Origin: Actinomycetota bacterium
Lineage (GTDB): Bacteria > Actinomycetota > Actinomycetes > S36-B12 > UBA5976
Reading direction: 5' to 3'
NCBI GenBank assembly: GCA_017853815.1
Contig: JAFMIT010000022.1
Location: 1-18,434 of the forward strand
Length of the DNA: 18,434 nt
Positions within the stretch are counted from its first letter, which is position 1, and every line of letters starts with the position of its first letter. Shown here one piece after another: positions 6,958 to 14,062 of the stretch. Under the pieces are notes generated by a model. It searched no databases. It worked only from the letters and a program-made list of their open reading frames with translations, and was not told where the DNA came from. Both the position numbers and the translations under genes were made by a program.

Positions 6958-7868
6958 GCGGAGTCTCCTGCTGAGGCGCGCATGGCGACAGCGGCAGCGC
7001 CGAGAACACCAGCATCGTCACCGAGCAGAGCCAATTTCAATTTTGGTCGTCGCTGAAAACCAATGCGTGCGTTCATGCGAGTCTCAAGAGGGTCAATCAG
7101 CTGAGATCCCGCTGCGCTCAAGCCACCAGCAAACACAATCGCTTCTGGAGACAAAGTATTCATCAACCAATCACACGCAAAGGCAAGAGCATCGAGAGCG
7201 TCATCCCACACTTCGATAGCAATCACGTCTCCGTGATGCGCAGCTTCGACGACATATTTCGCATCCGCGTTCTCACCAGTTCGTTGGTTGTATCGACGGG
7301 CGATAGCGGAGGTCGATGCAACTGCTTCGAGACAACCAACAAGGCCGCACTCGCACAGCACTCCATGACCAGTGTTGGCGTGACCAACTTCGCCGATGAA
7401 TCCATCGGATGTCGGGATAACTCCATCGATCATGAGACCAACAGAGATTCCCGTGCCGATTGGCATGAGAGCAAAGTTTGTATGACCTTGGGCAGCGCCT
7501 GCGAGAGATTCTGCGAGCGCGCAGGCTCGACCGTCGTGCGAAAAGCCAACAGGCAATCCAGTCGCGTCCTGCACTAGCGATTTCAAGTGGAGATCGCGCA
7601 CCTTCAGGTTGGTTGCGTAGCGAATGATTCCTGCCGCTTCGTCCGAAACACCTGGCGTGCTGATGCCGATAGCGGAGATGTCGTGAGCGGCCATCGCTTC
7701 GTTTGCCAGTGTTATTAACTGAGCGACGAGTTTGGCACCATTGTCATTTCCGACAGGAGTGGCAGTCCTTTGAACCGTCGACACTGAAGCAGGCAATCCC
7801 TGGGCGACATCAACGACCGCCGATTTGATGTACGTGCCACCAATATCAAGCGCGAAGACCAAACTCAT
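6954..7868 (-). CDS. ROK-family sugar kinase (probable N-acetylglucosamine or other amino-sugar kinase)
   Basis: A 304-residue cytoplasmic kinase. The phosphate loop is LDIGGTYIK (residues 7-15). The sugar-binding glutamate and the ROK zinc signature are intact: Glu160, His163 and then CECGLVGC with Cys172, Cys174 and Cys179, followed by Glu181. The catalytic Asp is most likely Asp112, in an unusual SHDGRA context instead of the common NDxN. The family phosphorylates glucose, GlcNAc, ManNAc or allose at the 6-hydroxyl. Its position directly before nagA argues for an N-acetylated sugar, probably GlcNAc, but the sequence alone does not exclude glucose. It starts 4 nt after the SIS gene stop. 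A TAGTCT box six bases before the ATG (7875-7880, minus strand) could be an internal leaderless promoter. Confidence 0.85.
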   Translation of the reverse strand: MSLVFALDIGGTYIKSAVVDVAQGLPASVSTVQRTATPVGNDNGAKLVAQLITLANEAMAAHDISAIGISTPGVSDEAAGIIRYATNLKVRDLHLKSLVQDATGLPVGFSHDGRACALAESLAGAAQGHTNFALMPIGTGISVGLMIDGVIPTSDGFIGEVGHANTGHGVLCECGLVGCLEAVASTSAIARRYNQRTGENADAKYVVEAAHHGDVIAIEVWDDALDALAFACDWLMNTLSPEAIVFAGGLSAAGSQLIDPLETRMNARIGFQRRPKLKLALLGDDAGVLGAAAVAMRASAGDSA

Positions 7869-7872
7869 GTGT

Positions 7873-8751
7873 TCAGACTAGAACAACAGAGCGTGAGAGA
7901 TGACGAGGTTGGTCTGGGTTCACACCACGCAACCGTGCAATCGCGGCGGCCGTGCGATGGGCGAGCACGAGGTGAGCCATCGGATCAATGTCTCGCGTTT
8001 CGAAGCGAGCCCCCGTGGCTTCTACATCTCGTTGAAGGTTCTTCGGTGGTTCACCAAAGCACCAGACCAAGCGACCTGCTTGGGCAATCGAAATCGGACC
8101 GTGTCGGTAGTCCATTGCAGGGTGAGTTTCTGCCCAGAACTGTGCGGTCTCGCGAGTCTTGAGTGCGGCTTCAAATGCCATGGCGATTGCCCAGCCGGTT
8201 CCGAGAAAAGAAATCTGCTCCACGTTCGCCAGCTCATCAACAGGGATAGTCAGCATCTCAGCTGCTTGGGCAGAGATTGGCGAAAGATCCTGGCCAATGT
8301 GGGCGCGCAGCAGCGCGAGACTGCTCGTCGCAAAGCGAGTGGAAACTACGGATTGCTCACCACAAAATTCGAGGACGATTGCGTCGTCCGCGGCGGCGGT
8401 CGCAGGGGAGTCTGTCTGAGCGGTGATGACGACCGTGGGGACCGAACCTTTGAGACGCTCCAAGACGCCGACGGTTTCGGTCGTTGTGCCGGTGCGAGTC
8501 AAAGCAATCACGCGGTCGTATTTACGTTCGTAATTCATCTCGCTCGCGGTAAAGGCGTCGGCCTCACCAAGGCCAAGTGACTCGCGGAGGGAGGCAAAAG
8601 CCATCGACATGAACCACGAGGTTCCGCAACCCACCACCGCCACTCGTTCGCCGGGCTGCGGCAAGACGTCTGCGTAGTTGGGGGCGACTCGAGCAGCTTC
8701 GAGCCAATTCTCTGGCTGAGTCACAATTTCGGCGTCAATGTGGAAGTTCAC
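7873..8751 (-). CDS. Double-SIS-domain protein, probable glucosamine-6-phosphate deaminase/isomerase
   Basis: A 292-residue protein with two SIS sugar-phosphate-binding domains and no glutaminase domain. The first domain holds VVGCGTSW (residues 39-46) and LTRTGTTTET (84-93). The second holds FLGTGWAIAMAFEAALKTRE (182-201) and YRHGP (215-219). By analogy with the GlmS isomerase half, Glu201 and His217 fit the catalytic base and ring-opening His. The GlmS Schiff-base Lys in the terminal PRNLAKSV motif is Arg287 here (PRHLSRSV). Such proteins (AgaS, NagB-II and relatives) deaminate or isomerise GlcN-6-P or GalN-6-P. It heads the operon with the ROK kinase and nagA, and no classical NagB is present, so it most likely makes fructose-6-phosphate. 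Start GTG 8751 has GGGAAAGG (8758-8765) 6 nt upstream. Confidence 0.82.
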   Translation of the reverse strand: MNFHIDAEIVTQPENWLEAARVAPNYADVLPQPGERVAVVGCGTSWFMSMAFASLRESLGLGEADAFTASEMNYERKYDRVIALTRTGTTTETVGVLERLKGSVPTVVITAQTDSPATAAADDAIVLEFCGEQSVVSTRFATSSLALLRAHIGQDLSPISAQAAEMLTIPVDELANVEQISFLGTGWAIAMAFEAALKTRETAQFWAETHPAMDYRHGPISIAQAGRLVWCFGEPPKNLQRDVEATGARFETRDIDPMAHLVLAHRTAAAIARLRGVNPDQPRHLSRSVVLV

Positions 8752-8767
8752 AGTTTGCCTTTCCCGG

Positions 8768-8826
8768 TTGACGGACTGTTACATTATTGTAAAGTATCCT
8801 TACGAAAAATCAAAAGGTTACTAACA
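8768..8826 (+). promoter_or_regulatory. Promoter with embedded operator for the ROK repressor operon
   Basis: TTGACG (8768-8773) and TAAAGT (8790-8795) with a 16-bp spacer face the repressor gene. The -10 is inside GTAAAG-TAT-CCTTAC (8789-8803), an imperfect palindrome with one mismatch between arms. GTTA-C-TAAC (8817-8825), a perfect palindrome, lies downstream and contains the string TTACTAACA. The -35, TGTAA and TTACTAACA positions all align with the importer promoter at a constant offset of 6297 bases. Both are probably bound by the repressor encoded immediately downstream, so this would be an autoregulatory and divergent control region. Confidence 0.65.
8786..8813 (-). promoter_or_regulatory. 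Divergent minus-strand promoter for the SIS-ROK-nagA operon
   Basis: Read on the minus strand, TTGATT (8808-8813) and TACAAT (8786-8791) lie 16 bp apart, facing the SIS gene. The -10 coincides with the opposite strand's -10 and with the palindrome at 8789-8803. One repressor bound there would therefore shut off both directions. The match to consensus is good; use of this promoter is inferred. Confidence 0.5.
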
Positions 8827-8879
8827 TAAGTTCCTCAAGACTCAATCAGCCGCACCGCCTAGAACAGCAAGGGAAGCCC

Positions 8880-10100
8880 ATGGCACCTCCGTCAGCCCAA
8901 GCCGTGCCCTCCTACCTTCGGGAGCTCAACGAACGGCGTGTGCTCGACTGCTTGCGTGAAAACGGTGCGGCACACGCCGCGGAAGTCGCTCGCCTTGCCG
9001 GTTTGTCGCGGCCGACTGCCTCTCAAGTTTTGCGTTCGTTGATTGAAGTCGGCTTGGTTCGTGAAGAGATTCCAAGCGAGGACGACCCGCGTCGAGCTCG
9101 CGCGATGTATTCCGCGATTGCAGATATTGGTGCGGTTCTCGCCGTGGACATTGGTGCCCGATTCCTCCGCGCCGCAGTTGCGGACCTCAATGGTGAGATT
9201 CGTAGCAGCGTCAGCGTCGCTATCAGTGACGTGCACCTCGGTAGCGTGCTCGAAAAAATGAATGAAGCTGTGACTGAGGCACTCCACCAAGCCGGCATGA
9301 CGCTGGAGCAGATTGTCAGTGTCGTGGTTGGTTCTCCCGGCGTCGTCGACCAAACGGGTGGGCAGATTGCGATTGCCGGCACCATCAGTGACCTCGATGG
9401 CATTCCACTCGGAGAGGTTGTCGCTCGCGAGTTTCATTGCACCCCGATTATCGAAAACGACGTGAATCTCGTCGCGATCGCCGAACAGAACTTCGGAAGT
9501 GGCAAAGGCGTCGAGAACTTTGCTGTGCTGTCGGTCGGCTCTGGTCTTGGCGCTGGTCTTTCGCTCAATGGAAAGTTGCACCGTGGTCACCGCGGTGCGG
9601 CTGGCGAAATTTTCTACGTTCCTTTTGGAGAACCATTCGATAATCGTCGCGCCGGAACTGATCCGAGTGGTGGCAACATCGAAGCTTTGGCGGAGAAACT
9701 CGCGCCGAACTTCCCAGACACCCGTCTTTCTGCGCCGTATTCAACAATCGCAATTTTCGATGCTGCTCGATACAAAGATCCGCTAGCGGTCGCGGTAGTC
9801 ACGGATGTTGCTCAGCGCATCGCCCTGTACATCGCAACCATCACAGCGGTTGTTGACGTTGAGCTGGTGGTTCTCGGCGGCGGTATCGGTCGCCAGGCAG
9901 ACGTCTTGCTCGCCGAAATTCAAGCTGCAGTTGCGCGCATTGTGCCGTTTGCTCCACGCATTGAAGTCTCTAGCCTCGGTGACAATGCTGTTCTGCTCGG
10001 TGGCATTGCTCTCGGGACGAAAACTGCTCAGGATCTTGTCTTTTCAGAGCGTTCCAATGCGTATCAGGCGGCCCGAGAGGTCGGCGAGTTGGTGCGATGA
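8880..10100 (+). CDS. ROK-family transcriptional repressor (NagC/XylR-like)
   Basis: A 406-residue regulator. Residues about 20-62 form a winged helix-turn-helix: VLDCLRENGAAHAAEVARLA, then GLSRPTASQVLRSLIEVGLV. The ROK sugar-binding domain follows, with VDIGARFLRAAV near 89-100, the ENDVN segment with Asp194, and a VGSGLGAGLSLNG motif. The zinc-binding CxCGxxGC cluster common in ROK proteins is missing: after GAAGEI comes FYVPFGEPFDNRRAG. Start ATG 8880 has AAGGGAAG close upstream. It stands at the head of the GH4-kinase-GH84 operon and between the two catabolic arms. The duplicated operator suggests it represses all of them until an amino sugar or its phosphate binds. Its stop overlaps the GH4 start by 4 bp (10097-10100). 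Confidence 0.88.
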   Translation: MAPPSAQAVPSYLRELNERRVLDCLRENGAAHAAEVARLAGLSRPTASQVLRSLIEVGLVREEIPSEDDPRRARAMYSAIADIGAVLAVDIGARFLRAAVADLNGEIRSSVSVAISDVHLGSVLEKMNEAVTEALHQAGMTLEQIVSVVVGSPGVVDQTGGQIAIAGTISDLDGIPLGEVVAREFHCTPIIENDVNLVAIAEQNFGSGKGVENFAVLSVGSGLGAGLSLNGKLHRGHRGAAGEIFYVPFGEPFDNRRAGTDPSGGNIEALAEKLAPNFPDTRLSAPYSTIAIFDAARYKDPLAVAVVTDVAQRIALYIATITAVVDVELVVLGGGIGRQADVLLAEIQAAVARIVPFAPRIEVSSLGDNAVLLGGIALGTKTAQDLVFSERSNAYQAAREVGELVR

Positions 10101-11380
10101 AACTTGCGGTAATCGGTGGCGGCTCCACGTACACACCTGAACTTATTGATGGTGTGCTGCGTCGGCGTGACCGATTGCCGGTGACAGAGATTTCTCTGTG
10201 TGACATCAACGAAAAGCGTCTCGATGTGGTTGCTGGTTTTGCACGGCGGATGGTCGCTCACTCGGGCGGCGGCATCGATATTCACACAACAAGTGACCAT
10301 CGCGAAGCTGTACGAGGCGCACGCTTTGTCGTCAGTCAATTTCGCATCGGCCAACAACAAGCGCGTCATCGCGACGAGATGCTCGGCCGCGAGTTCAACC
10401 TCGTGGGTCAAGAGACTGTCGGCGTTGGTGGCTTTGCTAAAGGATTGCGCACCATCCCAGTCGCACTAAGGCTTGCGGATGCGATTCTCGACGTTGCACC
10501 TGAGGCGCAGCTACTCAACTTCACGAACCCAGCGGGCATGGTCACTGAAGCTCTACTCCGGGAACGTCCAAAGTTAAAGACCATTGGACTGTGCAACGTT
10601 CCATGGAATGTAAAAAACGAAATCGCCACGACGCTTGGCTATGACTTTAAAGATCTTGAACTTGATTATGTTGGACTCAATCACTTGTCGTGGGTGCGCG
10701 GAATCAAAGCCGAAGGCAGCGACATCTCGGAGTCGGCGATTGGTGGATTTCGCGGATTAACGGGCAAACAAGCTCCTGGTGATGATGATCCAATCTGGCA
10801 GCCTGAGAACATCGACATTCTCAAGGCGATTCCGAACTATTACCTTCTCTACTACTACGAGACTCAACAGTGGCTGCGCTACCAAAAGAATCATCCGACG
10901 CGTGCCAGTGAAGTCATGACTATCGAAGCGGGATTGTTGGAGCAGTACGCAGATCCGACTCTCACCGAGAAGCCAGCAGACTTGATGAAGCGCGGCGGTG
11001 CGTATTACTCCGACTCGGCGGCCGAACTGATGGCTGACATTGCGACCGATGCGCAGACGATTCATATCGTCAACGCGCGCAATGACGGTGCGGTGCCCGG
11101 CATGAATCCTGACGAAGTGATGGAGTTGCCGTGTGTGATTAGTGCTGATGGTGCGAAGCCGCTCGCCACTTCAGCTATGCGCCCAGATATCAACGCGCTA
11201 GTCCGCTCTGTGAAGGACTTCGAGCTATTGACAATCCGAGCAGCGGTAGATGCAGATGAGGATTCTGCGATTCGGGCGCTCATCACGAATCCGCTCGGAC
11301 CAGATCTGTCAGTTGCACCATCAGTGTGGAAGCGACTCAAAGAAGAACATCGTGGATTGCTCGGAGGCCTCGATGACTGA
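10097..11380 (+). CDS. GH4 family 6-phospho-beta-glucosidase-type glycosidase (NAD/metal dependent)
   Basis: A 427-residue enzyme of glycoside hydrolase family 4, which cleaves by an NAD+-dependent oxidation-elimination route needing Mn2+ or a similar metal. The NAD loop is VIGGGSTYTP (residues 5-14). The family motifs FRIGQQQARHRDE (82-94) and GQETVGVGGFAKGLRTIPV (104-122) match the 6-phospho-beta-glucosidase (CelF/ChbF/BglT) branch. FTNPAGM (142-148), the metal ligand Cys166 in GLCNVP, and His196 in GLNHLSW are intact. It is cytoplasmic. GH4 enzymes of this branch usually act on PTS-phosphorylated disaccharides, but this locus has an ABC importer. The substrate may therefore be phosphorylated by one of the local kinases, with phospho-chitobiose as one option. 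Start overlaps the regulator stop; the next gene starts inside its end. Confidence 0.88.
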   Translation: MKLAVIGGGSTYTPELIDGVLRRRDRLPVTEISLCDINEKRLDVVAGFARRMVAHSGGGIDIHTTSDHREAVRGARFVVSQFRIGQQQARHRDEMLGREFNLVGQETVGVGGFAKGLRTIPVALRLADAILDVAPEAQLLNFTNPAGMVTEALLRERPKLKTIGLCNVPWNVKNEIATTLGYDFKDLELDYVGLNHLSWVRGIKAEGSDISESAIGGFRGLTGKQAPGDDDPIWQPENIDILKAIPNYYLLYYYETQQWLRYQKNHPTRASEVMTIEAGLLEQYADPTLTEKPADLMKRGGAYYSDSAAELMADIATDAQTIHIVNARNDGAVPGMNPDEVMELPCVISADGAKPLATSAMRPDINALVRSVKDFELLTIRAAVDADEDSAIRALITNPLGPDLSVAPSVWKRLKEEHRGLLGGLDD

Positions 11381-12374
11381 CCTCTTTTTGGGTGTTGATG
11401 CTGGTGGAACAAAGACGCACGCAGCGGTCATGGATTGTGAAGGAAACATTCTCGGACTCGGCGTGGCCGCTACTGGCAACTGGGAGCGTGTAGGACTTGA
11501 TGCCAGTGCGCTAGCACTGACCAAAGCGGTGGATGGGGCGCTGGGCCAAAGCGGTCGCCATCGAAAAGACATCACGGCTGCGACGTTTGCACTCGCTGGC
11601 ATTGATTGGGAATCTGACGAGCACGTCATGCAAGGCATTGTGGGAAGTTTCGGTTTGGGCTGTACTCCAACCGTCATGAACGATGCATTCGCGGTCTTGT
11701 ACGCCGGAACTCTCGACGGAGTGGGCTGCGCTTCGATTGCAGGAACTGGCGGCAAGACGGTCGCTCGCGATGGAGTCAACACCTCGGCGACACTCGGAAT
11801 GTCGCTGGGTGAAGGTGGAGGTGCCGGCCAGATTGTTGCGGAAGCAATGAAAATTCTTGCCGAAATGCATCACGGCCAGCGTCCTACAACGGCGATGCTG
11901 GCAGAGATTTTGACCGCTACTGGCTTCACGACACCAGAAAACATCTTCCAAGCGGTCGCCCGCGACGGTTTTGATTTGTCTGAGGCGATGGCGCCACTGT
12001 TTTTTGATTTGGCCGCTACTGGCGATCCCGGTGCGGTGGATGTGATTGAGGCAGTCGCACGACAACATGCTCGCGACGTTCTTGGAATCGTCTCGCAGTT
12101 GGATTTCAAAGGTGCCCCGATTAGCTTGGTGTGTGCTGGGGGATTACATACCGCGGGCTCCAAGATCTTCAATAGCGTGTTTCAGACGGTGGTTTCTCAG
12201 TCTGGTCTGCGTTTTGAGACCTCGATTCTTCAGGTGGTACCCGTGGTTGGTGCTTTGATTCATGCTGCACACACGGCATGGGGAGCAGGCTCTAGCCCAG
12301 CAAGAACTAGATTGTTTGACGATGCCCACGCGCGCCGCGAAGATTTTCGCTCTGCGGCCCAATGGGCAAGCTGA
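11373..12374 (+). CDS. BadF/BadG/BcrA/BcrD-type N-acetylglucosamine kinase (NAGK-like)
   Basis: I chose ATG 11373, giving 333 residues, because GGAGG (11363-11367) is 5 nt upstream and the glycine-rich phosphate loop GVDAGGTKT (residues 7-15) then sits at the N terminus as the family requires. Earlier in-frame starts would only translate out-of-frame GH4 sequence. Other ASKHA-fold features are NDAFAVLYAG (the second phosphate region with its Asp), SIAGTGG, SLGEGGGAGQ and the adenosine-binding CAGGLHTAG. This resembles mammalian NAGK and bacterial MurK-type kinases, which phosphorylate GlcNAc or MurNAc. It overlaps the GH4 gene by 8 bp and is followed closely by GH84. It could phosphorylate GlcNAc released by GH84 or prepare a disaccharide for GH4. 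Confidence 0.85.
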   Translation: MTDLFLGVDAGGTKTHAAVMDCEGNILGLGVAATGNWERVGLDASALALTKAVDGALGQSGRHRKDITAATFALAGIDWESDEHVMQGIVGSFGLGCTPTVMNDAFAVLYAGTLDGVGCASIAGTGGKTVARDGVNTSATLGMSLGEGGGAGQIVAEAMKILAEMHHGQRPTTAMLAEILTATGFTTPENIFQAVARDGFDLSEAMAPLFFDLAATGDPGAVDVIEAVARQHARDVLGIVSQLDFKGAPISLVCAGGLHTAGSKIFNSVFQTVVSQSGLRFETSILQVVPVVGALIHAAHTAWGAGSSPARTRLFDDAHARREDFRSAAQWAS

Positions 12375-12398
12375 CAACCGACACGTGAGAGGACTCTG

Positions 12399-14027
12399 AT
12401 GCAGGTTCACGGCGCATCGTCATTCCAAACAGAAATGGTGAACGCTTTCTTTAGTCGTCATCACCGGCACTTCAATTCGTTTGAGGTCAATCTCACTGTT
12501 CAACGATTCGATGTCATGACTCGCGAGACCTTCCGTCTCGTGGCCGACCGCAACGGCACCCAGATTTCGGCCACTTCGTACGTCACCGACTCGCATTCCC
12601 TTCGCTGGGCACTCAACTCTCTGCGCAAATGGGTGGTCTCTGGTGCTAGCTCGCCTTTGGATGTCACCGACAAACCAGACTTCCGTTACCGCGGAACCAT
12701 TGAGGGTTTTTATGGCACTCCGTGGTCTCCTGCGCAACGACTCAAAGGTGTCGAGACTTTCGGCGACTATGGAATGAACATGTTCCTTGTCGCACCGAAA
12801 GACGCACACTGGCAGCGTTTTCAATGGCGCGAACCGCTGAACGGTGAGTTCATTGCGGAATTGTCGGAATTAATATCTCGCGGCGCTTTACATGGCGTCG
12901 ATGTGTCGGCATGTGTTTCGCCGGGTCTATCAGTGGTGTACTCGGATGATGCAGACGTTGCTGCAGTCGTGGCCAAGTTCATGCAGTTGGCTGCGCTTGG
13001 CGCCAAGCACTTTGGACTACTTCTCGACGACATTCCAGATACCTTGAAGGACCCTCAAGACATTGAGCGATACCCAAACATCGCAGCCGCGCATGCCGAC
13101 TTCGCTAATCGTGTCCGACAGGTCCTCGTCGATGAGATGCCGAGTGCGCACCTGATTCTCTGCCCTATGAATTACGCCGGTCGTGGCACGGAACCGTATT
13201 TGCATGTGCTCGGCGATCAGTTGCATCCACAGATTGATGTGATGTGGACTGGGCGAGAGATCTGTAGCGGCTACCTCGACATTTCGGATGCCGTGATTTT
13301 TGACCGCAGTACCCGCCGCCCACCGTTCTACTGGGACAACTACCCAGTCAACGATGGCTCCATGTCGAATCGGCTCCACATCGGACCAGTCGACGGTCGC
13401 GAAGCTGGCCTACATCGGTACTCCGCGGGTCTCCTCGCCAATCCAATGGAATTGTTCGAAGCGTCACTCATTCCGCTCGGCACGATTGGTGATTACCTCT
13501 GGTCAACAACTTCTTATGACCCGTGGGCATCATGGGAAGCGGTGTTGGTCGACGCGATTCCCGATGTCGAGGATCGGGCAGCGACTCGAGAACTTTTCCG
13601 CAACACTTTGGGACTCACCGGTGCCTGGTCACCTGCATTCAACGCCATCATTGGCGAATGTTCGACGGCATGGCGCTCGGGTCGTCCGGCCGATGCTGCC
13701 GCGACGGCGCATCAAGGTGCGACCACCATCGCGACTGCACACGCCCGAATCACGGCCGACAGCTACTGCGCCCCGCTTTTGAGAGATGAGATTTCTCCAT
13801 GGTTGGAGAAGTACGCCTTGGGTGGGCAGTGGCTCGATCGAATGGGCAACGTGCTCGACGCATGTTCAGTCAATAGCAGCGGGCAGCTGACTGCGACCAC
13901 TCGCGAACGCGATGAACTCATGGCTCTTCGAGCCGAACTTGGCACCAACTCTCGACGGCTATTCGGAGATGGTTTCGACATCATGCTCGGCGAACTGGCA
14001 GCGGAGATTTTGTACACCGACGCCTAA
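12399..14027 (+). CDS. GH84 beta-N-acetylglucosaminidase (O-GlcNAcase/hyaluronidase family), cytoplasmic
   Basis: A 542-residue enzyme with a good GAGAGGA ribosome site (12386-12392), 24 bp after the kinase gene. Residues 1-90 look like the small alpha/beta domain found before GH84 and GH20 catalytic domains. The catalytic barrel begins RGTIEGFYGTPWS (98-110). The paired acids are Asp210 and Asp211 in LLLDDIPD; in this family one polarises the substrate acetamido group and the other is the acid/base. YWDNYPVND (from 311) is the further conserved active-site segment. The C-terminal ~170 residues are helical and less conserved. There is no signal peptide or anchor, so it should cleave terminal beta-GlcNAc from imported oligosaccharides or from cell-internal glycoconjugates. 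It ends the operon; I see no clear terminator after it. Confidence 0.88.
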   Translation: MQVHGASSFQTEMVNAFFSRHHRHFNSFEVNLTVQRFDVMTRETFRLVADRNGTQISATSYVTDSHSLRWALNSLRKWVVSGASSPLDVTDKPDFRYRGTIEGFYGTPWSPAQRLKGVETFGDYGMNMFLVAPKDAHWQRFQWREPLNGEFIAELSELISRGALHGVDVSACVSPGLSVVYSDDADVAAVVAKFMQLAALGAKHFGLLLDDIPDTLKDPQDIERYPNIAAAHADFANRVRQVLVDEMPSAHLILCPMNYAGRGTEPYLHVLGDQLHPQIDVMWTGREICSGYLDISDAVIFDRSTRRPPFYWDNYPVNDGSMSNRLHIGPVDGREAGLHRYSAGLLANPMELFEASLIPLGTIGDYLWSTTSYDPWASWEAVLVDAIPDVEDRAATRELFRNTLGLTGAWSPAFNAIIGECSTAWRSGRPADAAATAHQGATTIATAHARITADSYCAPLLRDEISPWLEKYALGGQWLDRMGNVLDACSVNSSGQLTATTRERDELMALRAELGTNSRRLFGDGFDIMLGELAAEILYTDA

Positions 14028-14050
14028 TCAAAGTGCAGTTTCAGGGGTCG

Positions 14051-14056
14051 TAGGCT
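14051..14056 (+). promoter_or_regulatory. Putative leaderless -10 box before the M3 peptidase gene
   Basis: TAGGCT fits the actinobacterial TAnnnT -10 and lies exactly six bases before the ATG at 14063, which would place the transcription start at or next to the start codon. No ribosome site is visible upstream of this ATG. A near-copy occurs at the same distance before the alpha/beta hydrolase gene (16670-16675). No convincing -35 is seen. Confidence 0.45.
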
Positions 14057-14062
14057 CGCGCC

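Noticed and set aside
8892..9590. A long minus-strand open frame (232 codons) opposite the ROK repressor
   Set aside because: It lies wholly within the repressor gene, whose HTH and ROK motifs are unmistakable. The antisense product has no recognisable motif and no ribosome site, so it is a codon-bias shadow.
11511..12068. A minus-strand open frame (185 codons) opposite the BadF-type kinase
   Set aside because: The translation is low-complexity and rich in Cys, His and Arg, with no family motif, and the kinase on the other strand is fully conserved.
14028..14062. Possible terminator after the GH84 gene
   Set aside because: The 35-bp gap contains no convincing hairpin with a T-tract; only the leaderless -10 candidate stands out.
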